The notes beneath the pieces are model-generated. The model was not told the origin of the DNA. It did no database searches and was given only the letters and a program-made list of their open reading frames with translations. A stretch of 50,243 nucleotides of DNA from a virus. Positions 30,729 to 37,958 of this stretch are shown one piece after another (position 1 is the stretch's first letter; the number at the start of each line of letters is the position of its first letter). The DNA lies in IMG/VR virus record IMGVR_UViG_3300024432_001677, positions 1-50,243 of that record; one strand, written 5' to 3'. Made by a program: the position numbers and the translations under genes.

Positions 30729-31226
30729 TTATTTTCGTATTTTATCGTGGATACTCCTCCTCAACTCCATTTCTCTATCATATGATATCTTAAGTGTTTT
30801 TCTTACAAGTTTTCTTCTATACTTTGTTGATATGTTTATGAATGAGAATATCATTTTAACATACTCCAATTCATCAAAGGAGAAGTCATCGATGATAAAC
30901 CTTGTGGATACTATATCAAATGCATTGTGTGAAATTTTAGAGGTTTCAATTAGAAGTTTATTCCCAAGTTCTACTCCAGTTGTTTCCTTACTTCTATAAG
31001 ACCGTGAAACTAAATCCCCAAAATGTTGTCTAAGGCACCTAGTTAGAAATGACTTAAAAGAACATCCTCTATCCTCCTCATATACCTCTTTCACATTGAG
31101 AAAGACTATTGTCCCTTCTTGGGTTAAGTCTTCAATATCACAATTAAGGGGCTTTTTCATCTTTTTTAGGGCAACGCGTGCATGATTTTTAATCAAGTTG
31201 GTATAGGAATCTATTGTTTCATTCAT
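30729..31226 (-). CDS. Sigma-70-family RNA polymerase sigma factor
   Basis: The 165-residue protein has CDIEDLTQEGTIVFLNVKEVYEEDRGCSFKSFLTRCLRQHFGDLVSRSYRS, a clear sigma region 2 (core binding and -10 recognition). The C-terminal 60 residues are weaker but basic, in the place of region 4. It may redirect host polymerase to the phage promoters found here. It overlaps the upstream gene by 8 bp. Confidence 0.8.
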   Translation of the reverse strand: MNETIDSYTNLIKNHARVALKKMKKPLNCDIEDLTQEGTIVFLNVKEVYEEDRGCSFKSFLTRCLRQHFGDLVSRSYRSKETTGVELGNKLLIETSKISHNAFDIVSTRFIIDDFSFDELEYVKMIFSFINISTKYRRKLVRKTLKISYDREMELRRSIHDKIRK

Positions 31227-31479
31227 GATTAACTTCCTGAATAACTCCGAATTTATCTATGCTGAGATTCCAATCTAGATATATCTCCTCACGCGTTTGT
31301 TCAACTTCCAGGTTAAAAGGTTTAGGGGGTTCTATACCAGGAGAAAAAAGTACTCGGGTATAATCAAAACCTCCATCTATGCTAATTGTTCCACAGGAGC
31401 AAGAATGGCAATCATGGCGTGCTCTACTAAATATTACATCTCCGCACTTTGGACATTTAATGGCTGTTACTTGTGTCAT
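31219..31479 (-). CDS. Zinc-ribbon phage protein (DUF7695-like), 86 aa
   Basis: [37 protein letters not shown] gives CxxC...CxxCxC, a compact zinc ribbon seen in many phage proteins. The remainder is acidic. An AAGGAG site precedes the ATG. Its position next to the sigma factor suggests a nucleic-acid-related role, which is inference. Confidence 0.8.
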   Translation of the reverse strand: MTQVTAIKCPKCGDVIFSRARHDCHSCSCGTISIDGGFDYTRVLFSPGIEPPKPFNLEVEQTREEIYLDWNLSIDKFGVIQEVNHE

Positions 31480-31495
31480 GTTTTATCTCCTTCAT

Positions 31496-31702
31496 TTATC
31501 CATAGATTAAACAAGTAAGGTAGCAGACTAAAACTGCTCCAATGAATATGACTAAGCCAAGTAGAAAATTCCATGCTGTTTTTGAGAGAAAGTCAGGACA
31601 CCACATCCCCGCTCCCATCATAGAATGATCCTTACATTTTCTAATACAATCGGTACAATTATGATTAAATTTCATTATTTTTATAAATCTTTCTCTCGTC
31701 AT
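31496..31702 (-). CDS. Small Cys-rich membrane protein, 68 aa
   Basis: The N-terminal half has four cysteines ([18 protein letters not shown]). The C-terminal half is one transmembrane helix ([24 protein letters not shown]). An AAAGGA ribosome site is present. The role is unknown. Confidence 0.75.
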   Translation of the reverse strand: MTRERFIKIMKFNHNCTDCIRKCKDHSMMGAGMWCPDFLSKTAWNFLLGLVIFIGAVLVCYLTCLIYG

Positions 31703-31725
31703 TTTTCGATCCTTTCATTTTTAGT

Positions 31726-32013
31726 CTATTTCATCAACAAATTTACCGACATCCAATGCACCTTCTGGTAATTGAACCTGACCTTCAACCCAACCTTGTC
31801 AAATCCTCTAGGCAGCCCTAAATAGACTCGTCCACCAGGGATTATAGTAGTTCCAGGAACATGAGCTTCGCAGTGAAAGTACGGATGTTTAACATCATCA
31901 AACATATTTTCTTCTATAGGTTTGAATGAGGAGCATTCATCCGCAGGGTGAGTTCCACATGAACATCCTGGACATTGAAATTTTGAAATCATGTCTAACT
32001 GTTCTTGGTTCAT
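31726..32013 (-). CDS. Hypothetical Cys/His-rich protein, 95 aa
   Basis: CPGCSCGTHPADECSSF and FHCEAH suggest a metal site in the N-terminal half, followed by a beta-rich part (GGRVYLGLPRGFDKVGLKVRF). No family is recognised. GAGGA precedes the ATG. Confidence 0.75.
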   Translation of the reverse strand: MNQEQLDMISKFQCPGCSCGTHPADECSSFKPIEENMFDDVKHPYFHCEAHVPGTTIIPGGRVYLGLPRGFDKVGLKVRFNYQKVHWMSVNLLMK

Positions 32014-32016
32014 AAT

Positions 32017-32505
32017 TTATCCTCTACAAACTAATTCTTTCAATCTTTTTGGTTTGTCATCAAAGATAGCTCCCTGATGGCACTCTAAATGAATATTCTT
32101 TCCAATAATTGCAGGATTCTCATATCCATATATCCTTATTAATTTACGAATAGTTTGGACCAATGGTTTATGCTGTTGGCTTAATGCTATTCGCTTCATC
32201 TCGGGTGTTTGCCAATCACAAACTTTTATGTGGCGAGAACCTTTGAAATTTAGTGCTCTATTGAAAACAATACACCAAGTAGGAACACCAAATTTCATAG
32301 CATCGGATAGTGGTTTGTATTTTCTTGTAGCATCAACTATTGTAATCTCTCCACATTGAAGAAGATGGATAACCACTTTGATTGGCATAGCATCTATTCT
32401 GAAGTAGCCATAAGAAGCATGATGTCCGTAGCAACTCTGGAAGTAACAGATATCATCATAGGGTAGGTACGCAAGTCCGTTCATCATATTTGCAAGCCGT
32501 ATCAT
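32017..32505 (-). CDS. Hypothetical phage protein, 162 aa
   Basis: No recognised family. It has alternating hydrophobic segments (IKVVIHLLQCGEITIVDATRKY, VPTWCIVFNRALNFKGSRHIKVCDW) and a basic C-terminus. AGGGGAT lies upstream of the ATG at 32505. Confidence 0.8.
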   Translation of the reverse strand: MIRLANMMNGLAYLPYDDICYFQSCYGHHASYGYFRIDAMPIKVVIHLLQCGEITIVDATRKYKPLSDAMKFGVPTWCIVFNRALNFKGSRHIKVCDWQTPEMKRIALSQQHKPLVQTIRKLIRIYGYENPAIIGKNIHLECHQGAIFDDKPKRLKELVCRG

Positions 32506-32514
32506 TTATATCCC

Positions 32515-32634
32515 CTAACCGTGCTTCTTGTATGCTCTGGTGTAACCCGTACGAGAATCTTTGGTTAAATTTTTGATTAGTTTTCGTCTTTCCATCTTTC
32601 TTTCATGGCTTGATTTCTTTTTCTTTGCGGCCAT
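32515..32634 (-). CDS. Small basic protein, 39 aa
   Basis: It is preceded by GGAGGA 7 nt before the ATG. The sequence MAAKKKKSSHERKMERRKLI is followed by a tail with TGYTRAYKKHG. Its composition resembles other microproteins of this genome and suggests nucleic-acid binding. No family. Confidence 0.65.
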   Translation of the reverse strand: MAAKKKKSSHERKMERRKLIKNLTKDSRTGYTRAYKKHG

Positions 32635-32635
32635 T

Positions 32636-32947
32636 TTATTGTCCTCCATACATCTTTCGTAGGTTTATTGCATTAACAACTACTTTCTTTTTAAGCTCTG
32701 CGTAATTTACTTGTAGAAAACGTTCGTTAAGTGGTGATTTACCTCGTTCTCCAATAACACGTTTTACAGGAGTTAGGAGATAAACATCTTCTAGAGCGAA
32801 AACTAATTCTACATCATTAAAGTTGAATTTCTTACTAAGTAGTTTAGCAGCTTTTTCCAATATCTCAGAATTGGAAAGACCTGTTGGGTCGAAGTCTAGT
32901 ATCTCATAGTGGCCGGTTACCCGCCAACAAAATACACACTCAATCAT
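32636..32947 (-). CDS. Hypothetical phage protein, 103 aa
   Basis: The start MIECVFCWRVTGHYEIL is favoured by the AGGAG site; an earlier in-frame start lacks one. It has a small alpha/beta pattern (GLSNSEILEKAAKLLSKKFNFNDVELVFALEDVYLL). Function unknown. Confidence 0.75.
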   Translation of the reverse strand: MIECVFCWRVTGHYEILDFDPTGLSNSEILEKAAKLLSKKFNFNDVELVFALEDVYLLTPVKRVIGERGKSPLNERFLQVNYAELKKKVVVNAINLRKMYGGQ

Positions 32948-32957
32948 TTTTCTTCTC

Positions 32958-33383
32958 CTAACTATATTTTTTCTTTCGAGCTCGAGTAAGATCATTAAGT
33001 TGAGGAATAGAAAGTTTAACTACGTGTATATTATCTGTTATGGTTTCAAGAATATCCTCTTCTCTCATCTTTGGTAAGAAACGAAAGTGAATGTTCTCAT
33101 GGTTTTGATATAGAAAATGCTCTACTCCATCACTGCTCCAACAACTATCATGATAGGCTATACATTCCCATTTTCCACTTCTTTTTTGGATATATACTCC
33201 AACATAGTTGTATGGAGCATGTATTAGCATTTGCATTGACACTCTTTCTATCCTGAAAAGCACTAATAATGCTTTTCTTTCAGATGGCTTCCCATCAGAT
33301 CCAATGTCACCTTGCCATCTACCTACTGCTCGGGTAAATGATTGGCAGATAACATCTCTAAGCATATACATAAAGTTAATCAT
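32958..33383 (-). CDS. Hypothetical phage protein, 141 aa
   Basis: The start MINFMYMLRDV follows GAGGAG. The centre has ALLVLFRIERVSMQMLIHAPYNYVGVYIQKRSGKWECIAYHDS, likely a beta-sheet domain, then a helical basic tail (QLNDLTRARKKKYS). No family known. Confidence 0.75.
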   Translation of the reverse strand: MINFMYMLRDVICQSFTRAVGRWQGDIGSDGKPSERKALLVLFRIERVSMQMLIHAPYNYVGVYIQKRSGKWECIAYHDSCWSSDGVEHFLYQNHENIHFRFLPKMREEDILETITDNIHVVKLSIPQLNDLTRARKKKYS

Positions 33384-33393
33384 TTGTATCTCC

Positions 33394-33510
33394 TCAACAG
33401 CAACATGCAATAATTTGTTTAACCAGTTTAACAACTGCCATTGCAGCTGATTGCCAACCTACTATTGTAATAGCAGTGCCTGTAATTATTCCAGCAATAA
33501 ATTTTAACAT
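33394..33510 (-). CDS. Small hydrophobic peptide, 38 aa
   Basis: GGAG lies 8 nt before the ATG. MLKFIAGIITGTAITIVGWQ is one transmembrane helix, and the C-terminus has three consecutive cysteines (IIACCC). A membrane role is likely. It is too short to call a holin. Confidence 0.6.
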   Translation of the reverse strand: MLKFIAGIITGTAITIVGWQSAAMAVVKLVKQIIACCC

Positions 33511-33537
33511 AGTAAATTCTCCAGCAATTTATTCTCC

Positions 33538-33627
33538 TCAACATAATGAAATGTAAGCCGCAATAGAAAGAATCCAAATCTCACGTCTAAACGATAACGA
33601 ATAGAATTTTGTCATGATACTTTTCAT
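33538..33627 (-). CDS. Small peptide, 29 aa
   Basis: GGGGA precedes the ATG by 8 nt. Its sequence (MKSIMTKFYSLSFRRE, then hydrophobic WILSIAAYISLC) suggests a short membrane-inserting peptide. It is the first gene after promoter P3. Confidence 0.5.
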   Translation of the reverse strand: MKSIMTKFYSLSFRREIWILSIAAYISLC

Positions 33628-33647
33628 TTTGAGTTTCCCCAATATTT

Positions 33648-33715
33648 TATTACCTCTTATATTTAAAGTATAATATACTTTTGGAGAAATACAAATGGAA
33701 AATCATAAATTTCTA
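33648..33715 (-). promoter_or_regulatory. Class I phage promoter P3
   Basis: On the minus strand TTGTAT (33689-33694), 16 bp, TATACT (33667-33672), then TTAAATATAAGAGGTAATAA. The downstream block differs slightly from P1/P2 at the AAGGAAC part. It overlaps the last codons of the upstream gene. Confidence 0.72.
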
Positions 33716-33885
33716 TTTTCTTTTTCCTTGTGATGTTTCCCTTCATCGTGGTTAGGCCCACGTAATTTGAAGTTACAAGTCGGACAGTACTTTCCACTAG
33801 TTTTGCCTATGAGCGGTTGTCCTCGTAATTCCGGCCTACAATATAACGTACCCTGATTTGAGTTGTTTTGGTTTGACTTTTTCAT
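33703..33885 (-). CDS. Small zinc-knuckle-like protein, 60 aa
   Basis: KYCPTCNFKLRGPNHDEGKHH has a CxxC with later histidines, and LYCRPELRG adds another Cys. It is hydrophilic and basic. An AAAGG site precedes the ATG. Function unknown. Confidence 0.65.
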   Translation of the reverse strand: MKKSNQNNSNQGTLYCRPELRGQPLIGKTSGKYCPTCNFKLRGPNHDEGKHHKEKENRNL

Positions 33886-33905
33886 GATTCAACCTTTCAT
33901 TTAGT

Positions 33906-34214
33906 TTACTGCATCAGTTCGGCAATTGCTTTCATTCCTACTATTCTATCGGCTAATGATTGTTTGTTAAATCTTTCCGCTGTTGGGAGTTCTCGACCAA
34001 ATAGATTGTACAAATAACTGGCTTCATCAAAACTTAGTAGACCCCCTGCATGTGCCTGTGCTTGCTTATTCTGAAACATGATGATCATCTCATCATCTAC
34101 AGTAGCAGCTTCATCTGCATGGTTAAGCTTTTCTGAACTAAGAGCATCAAGCCTTTTCTGAACTGCTGGCACTGCTTCTACCAATCTATTTCTTGTATTT
34201 TTCTGTGTTTCCAT
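33906..34214 (-). CDS. Hypothetical phage protein, 102 aa
   Basis: Mostly helical and charged (NRLVEAVPAVQKRLDALSSEKLNHADEAATVDDEMIIMF), ending MKAIAELMQ. It is the first minus-strand gene after the divergent promoters. GGAG precedes the ATG. No family. Confidence 0.75.
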   Translation of the reverse strand: METQKNTRNRLVEAVPAVQKRLDALSSEKLNHADEAATVDDEMIIMFQNKQAQAHAGGLLSFDEASYLYNLFGRELPTAERFNKQSLADRIVGMKAIAELMQ

Positions 34215-34229
34215 TGCATCTCCTTTTTT

Positions 34230-34290
34230 AATTGTTCCTTATATTTAAATTATAATATATTCTTGGAGAAAAACAAGTAAAAAATAAAAA
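34230..34290 (-). promoter_or_regulatory. Class I phage promoter P4
   Basis: On the minus strand TTGTTT (34271-34276), 16 bp, TATAAT (34249-34254), then TTAAATATAAGGAACAATT. It drives the leftward set from 34214. Together with the element at 34327 it forms a divergent control region. Confidence 0.75.
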
Positions 34291-34326
34291 AGTTTTGAAA
34301 AAGTTCTGGGGGTAAAGAGTTAACAG

Positions 34327-34345
34327 TGTATAATTATAATGAGTG
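34327..34345 (+). promoter_or_regulatory. Class II promoter (extended -10)
   Basis: TGTATAATTATAATGAG with TATAAT at 34329-34334, about 48 bp before the RNase HII-like gene. It matches the elements at 28904 and 35391. Confidence 0.6.
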
Positions 34346-34382
34346 ATATTAATAATAGATCCTATAAAAAAAGAGGTACTGT

Positions 34383-35342
34383 ATGTTAACTTTAGTAGCG
34401 GGGACCGACGAATGTGGCTTCGGCCCGATCCTGGGGCCACTTGTGGTGGCTTCTTCAATTTTCTTAGTTAGAGAAAATCCAAAAGATGATATGTGGGTCC
34501 GACTTCAGGAAAGTATTGGAAAGAGCAGAAAAGGTCTTAGGAATCGAATACTAGTTTGCGACAGTAAAAAGGCCTATAGTCGACAATCTGGTCTCGGGCA
34601 CCTTGAACAAACTGTGAGAGCTTTTCTTAATCAACTCCATCTAGAAAGTGTACCTTTCTCTAGTATACTACCTTTGATATCCAATGATATTATAACACAA
34701 GCTAAGAAGTATCCCTGGTATTCACAACTATACGATGATTGCATACCAGAAATAGGTCAGTCTACTTCAAATACCTTAATGGAGAATATGAAACGAGAAG
34801 GCATTGAATTTGTAGATTTTCGTTGTTGTTGTATAGATGTTGCAGAATTCAATAGAATAGTTGGTGATACTGGAAACAAGGCCACTGCAGTAACTTCTTC
34901 AGTTCTTAAGCTAATCCGACAAATCATTGCTCTTGCCATATTTTGTAATGCAAAGAAAATTGTGATATATTGTGATAGACTTGGCGGTAGAAAGTATTAT
35001 GGAGATATGCTGGGGATTCTTCCAGGTTTCAAGATAAATGGAAGTGATGAATCAAATTGGCTTTCTAAATATAAGTTAATATCGAGTAAGCAGGAGTTGG
35101 ATATCCAATTTGAAGTTGGAGCAGATAACTTACATTTTCCAGTAGCCTTAGCCTCAATGGTGGGAAAGTACATTCGAGAGAAAGTGATGCAGCACATGAA
35201 TGAGTATTTCATAAAACTACAGCCCGGACTGAAGCCAACGGCAGGGTATTGGACAGATGGGTGGAGGTTCTTGAAGGATTTGGAAGATGAGACGTATGAA
35301 AAGTCGGGGTTACACATCCATGACATCCTGCGGATTAAATAA
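34383..35342 (+). CDS. RNase HII-like protein
   Basis: The 319-residue protein starts with LVAGTDECGFGPILGPLVVAS, the DE-containing N-terminal motif of RNase HII/HIII in altered form. CDSKKAYSR corresponds to the conserved DSK. IVIYCDRLGGRKYYGDML supplies a later Asp, and ASMVGKYIREKVM matches the C-terminal helix block. It likely hydrolyses RNA in RNA-DNA hybrids. It is longer than cellular RNase HII (about 200-220 aa). Confidence 0.78.
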   Translation: MLTLVAGTDECGFGPILGPLVVASSIFLVRENPKDDMWVRLQESIGKSRKGLRNRILVCDSKKAYSRQSGLGHLEQTVRAFLNQLHLESVPFSSILPLISNDIITQAKKYPWYSQLYDDCIPEIGQSTSNTLMENMKREGIEFVDFRCCCIDVAEFNRIVGDTGNKATAVTSSVLKLIRQIIALAIFCNAKKIVIYCDRLGGRKYYGDMLGILPGFKINGSDESNWLSKYKLISSKQELDIQFEVGADNLHFPVALASMVGKYIREKVMQHMNEYFIKLQPGLKPTAGYWTDGWRFLKDLEDETYEKSGLHIHDILRIK

Positions 35343-35388
35343 TGATGTATTCAATAGGTTTAAATATCCAAAGTAGAATAGGTAGGAT

Positions 35389-35406
35389 TGTATAATTACA
35401 ATGATA
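35389..35406 (+). promoter_or_regulatory. Class II promoter (extended -10)
   Basis: TTGTATAATTACAATGATAAG with TATAAT at 35391-35396, 47 bp upstream of the radical SAM start. It also follows the RNase gene stop by only 47 bp. Confidence 0.6.
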
Positions 35407-35442
35407 AGGATGGGTTAATTTTATTTGTGGAGGTATAAAAAG

Positions 35443-36306
35443 ATGAGATTTCCATGGGATAGGTATGAAGAATTACCATTATCAAAACGCAATACGTTGC
35501 AAATATTTATTACTAATAAATGTAATTTGAAATGTGATGGTTGTTTTGCTCGAAATATAATGGCAGAGAATGATGAAGATCTGTCTATAAGTGAATATCG
35601 TATTGCAATAAGAAATGGGATAGCAAGAGAAGTAAAACAAATAAATATCCTTGGCGGAGAGCCATTACTTCATTCTAAATTAGATTCTATGTGTCTTTTC
35701 AATAGGCGACATGAATTGAAAACAACTATCTATACTAATGGAATACGGCTTGAGAAGTATGACATAAAATATTTCCATGATGCAAAGCTCCGTGTTTCGT
35801 TGGATAGTTTCATGAGAACACAAAAAAGTTGTACAAAATTGCTCGGAAAAGGTTGGATACAATATATAGACGCTAATTTTATGACAACTACTAAAACTTC
35901 AGCTGATGAATTAGTTGCATCTGCAAAATTGTTGGAAGCTTATGGTTGTAAAGTTTTCTTTATATTTAACAAGCAAGAACTGGAAAATGAAGAGCAAGAA
36001 TTTTTCAATTCTGATGATGAATCAATTTTATCAGTGCTTGAATACAAAAAGTTGGTGCATGAATTTTTAGAGATGTATGACGGGGACATGGAGATTCACA
36101 TTAGCAAGCGTGGTGTCTTTGAAAGCACATTGTCGCTTCCGCACAATAAATGTAAATTTGCTAATTACTTCATTGGTGGGAAAATAATTCAATGTCCTTA
36201 TGATGTTGTGAACTTAAAATACCAAGATGATTATGAATTTGATAGTCGTTATTGTCAACAGAACAGTACTTGCTTGATGAGTAAAATTATTGTAAAAAGG
36301 AAATAA
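35443..36306 (+). CDS. Radical SAM protein
   Basis: The start MRFPWDRYEELPL at 35443 has GGAGG 9 nt upstream. NKCNLKCDGCF is the CX3CX2C cluster site, with NILGGEPLLHSKLD (GGEP motif) next. The C-terminus has additional cysteines (HNKCKFANYF, IQCPYDVV, RYCQQNSTCLM) in the place of a SPASM or twitch auxiliary-cluster domain. The substrate is unknown. It may modify a peptide or nucleotide. Confidence 0.82.
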   Translation: MRFPWDRYEELPLSKRNTLQIFITNKCNLKCDGCFARNIMAENDEDLSISEYRIAIRNGIAREVKQINILGGEPLLHSKLDSMCLFNRRHELKTTIYTNGIRLEKYDIKYFHDAKLRVSLDSFMRTQKSCTKLLGKGWIQYIDANFMTTTKTSADELVASAKLLEAYGCKVFFIFNKQELENEEQEFFNSDDESILSVLEYKKLVHEFLEMYDGDMEIHISKRGVFESTLSLPHNKCKFANYFIGGKIIQCPYDVVNLKYQDDYEFDSRYCQQNSTCLMSKIIVKRK

Positions 36307-36310
36307 AATT

Positions 36311-36778
36311 GTGATGGGTGAAGAAAAAGAGGTAATATCTCAATTCAAAGATGAGTTTGGATTTTTAAGTAACTTCCATACTTCTCCTTTTGTTTGGAAG
36401 GGATTTTGTTGGAATACCGTTGAGCATGCTTTTCAAGCAGCCAAAGCAAAATTAGTTAATGACCCTTGGATAATTAGAACTGCTAAAACTCCAGCCAAGG
36501 CAAAATGGTACGGCGGAAATATTAAAATACGAGAAGATTGGGAACAAGTAAAAGTTTCAATAATGACCGAACTTGTTTGGCTTAAGTTTGATTACAATCC
36601 TACATTGAAGAATATGTTATTAGATACAGATTCAGCAGAACTTGTAGAGGGAAATTACTGGCATGATAACTTTTGGGGAGATTGCTTCTGCCGGAAGTGC
36701 TTGAACCAAAAAGGGAAAAACATGTTGGGGTTTATATTGATGAGAGTTAGAGACGAGATAAGTAAGGAGGTGAATTGA
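36311..36778 (+). CDS. NADAR (YbiA-like, DUF1768) protein
   Basis: The 155-residue protein has EFGFLSNFHTSPFVWKGFCWNTVEHAFQAAKA, RTAKTPAKAKWYGG, LLDTDSAELVEGNYWHDNFWG and NMLGFILMRVRDEI. These are NADAR landmarks, including the catalytic-region WHDNFWG. NADAR enzymes cleave N-glycosidic bonds of ADP-ribosylated or riboflavin-path substrates and can reverse DarT-type DNA ADP-ribosylation. In a phage it may counter such host defence, which is inference. The start is GTG at 36311 or ATG at 36314. Confidence 0.88.
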   Translation: MMGEEKEVISQFKDEFGFLSNFHTSPFVWKGFCWNTVEHAFQAAKAKLVNDPWIIRTAKTPAKAKWYGGNIKIREDWEQVKVSIMTELVWLKFDYNPTLKNMLLDTDSAELVEGNYWHDNFWGDCFCRKCLNQKGKNMLGFILMRVRDEISKEVN

Positions 36779-37203
36779 TGGTAGATCTGAGAATAGATGC
36801 TTTACTATCCGTATTAGATTTGACTGAAGATGAGCAGAATATATTCTTGAGGAATCATTTTACAGAATTGTATTTTAATACTGATAAATGGCCATATTGG
36901 TATGGTGTTTGTGATATATTACATAGTAGTGCTTTATCAGAACGAAGAGTTATTCTTGCCGATCTTGCCTTTCGGTTGAGAGATGAACTTCATTATGTAA
37001 TTGGAATGATGGCCTGGGATAAGGCTTGTTGGGAAGTGTGGGTACACGAGAAGAAGAGACAAGATAGTAACGTTTTTGAGAGAGAACATCTATCATTGGA
37101 TTGTAGAGAAAAGTATTGTTATAGTTATATGGCTTCCTGGGCACAACCCATTCATTGGATAGTTGCAGCACTAATTGCTGAATTATTTGTAAGGGAGGAA
37201 TGA
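36778..37203 (+). CDS. Hypothetical phage protein, 141 aa
   Basis: AAGGAGG lies upstream and the ATG overlaps the preceding TGA. It is rich in Trp and Tyr (KWPYWYGVCDIL, MMAWDKACWEVWVHEKK, MASWAQPIHWIVAALIAELF). This composition fits small phage proteins acting on nucleic acid or nucleotides, but no family is recognised. Confidence 0.8.
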   Translation: MVDLRIDALLSVLDLTEDEQNIFLRNHFTELYFNTDKWPYWYGVCDILHSSALSERRVILADLAFRLRDELHYVIGMMAWDKACWEVWVHEKKRQDSNVFEREHLSLDCREKYCYSYMASWAQPIHWIVAALIAELFVREE

Positions 37204-37204
37204 T

Positions 37205-37486
37205 ATGGAAGAATATATTCCTACCTGTTTGAGAAAAGATGAACCTAAGCTACCGAGGAAAGTATTGTACGGAATTGGTCAGGATGATGGCAGGGGTGGA
37301 TATGGTATTTGGTGTGGACCTGTTTGTTTTGAAGAAACTGTATTGGAAACTGTAGGACAAGATAACAACTCTGTTATCATCCGTTTCAATGTTGATGATG
37401 TGGATAGAGTGATTTGGCGGTGGAAGGATGATCGGTGGGTGGCAGTTGGAAAGATTGGAAGTGGGAGAATAGAAGATGGAAACTAA
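37205..37486 (+). CDS. Hypothetical phage protein, 93 aa
   Basis: GGGAGGA precedes the ATG. The protein (VLYGIGQDDGRGGYGIWCGPVCFEETVLE, IIRFNVDDVDRVIWRWKDDRWV) looks beta-rich. It overlaps the GIY-YIG gene by 11 bp. Confidence 0.75.
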   Translation: MEEYIPTCLRKDEPKLPRKVLYGIGQDDGRGGYGIWCGPVCFEETVLETVGQDNNSVIIRFNVDDVDRVIWRWKDDRWVAVGKIGSGRIEDGN

Positions 37487-37925
37487 AGAAATTTTTAAGG
37501 AGATTTATCCTTTCAGCCCCCCAAAAATTCCTAGAATGTGTATATATGCACTTTTTCTAGATGGTAACATAGTGTATATTAGTCAATCTAATGTCGGAAT
37601 TCGGAGAATCCTTAGCCATGCCATTGAAGGAGAAAAAGAATTTGATAGTTTCTCCTGCTTCGAAGTTTATAAGAAAAATGCAGCGGATATCGAAGCCGAG
37701 TTGATCCTTAAGAATACTCCAAAATACAACAAAGTATTACATCCAAACAATGTATATACGTCAGTAAATGCGTTGAGAGAACGACACGGTATAAAGAGAT
37801 GTCCGTTTAGAAAAATTCTTCCGCATTTAGAATTGAAAATTTTCATGTTAAAATCAAGAGCATATTGTAAAATTTTTGATTTTGAGAGTAAACTAAAATC
37901 TTATCTTTCAAAAATGTCAACATAG
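37476..37925 (+). CDS. GIY-YIG-like nuclease, 149 aa
   Basis: CIYALFLDGNIVYISQS corresponds to the GIY...YIG strands. GIRRILSHAI gives the catalytic Arg and His. DIEAELILKNTPKYNKVL gives the Glu and the conserved PxYN. No NUMOD or zinc DNA-binding part is seen, so it may be a free-standing nuclease rather than a homing enzyme. Confidence 0.7.
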   Translation: METKEIFKEIYPFSPPKIPRMCIYALFLDGNIVYISQSNVGIRRILSHAIEGEKEFDSFSCFEVYKKNAADIEAELILKNTPKYNKVLHPNNVYTSVNALRERHGIKRCPFRKILPHLELKIFMLKSRAYCKIFDFESKLKSYLSKMST

Positions 37926-37958
37926 AAAAATTAAAAATAGGTATAAGGAACTCACTTT

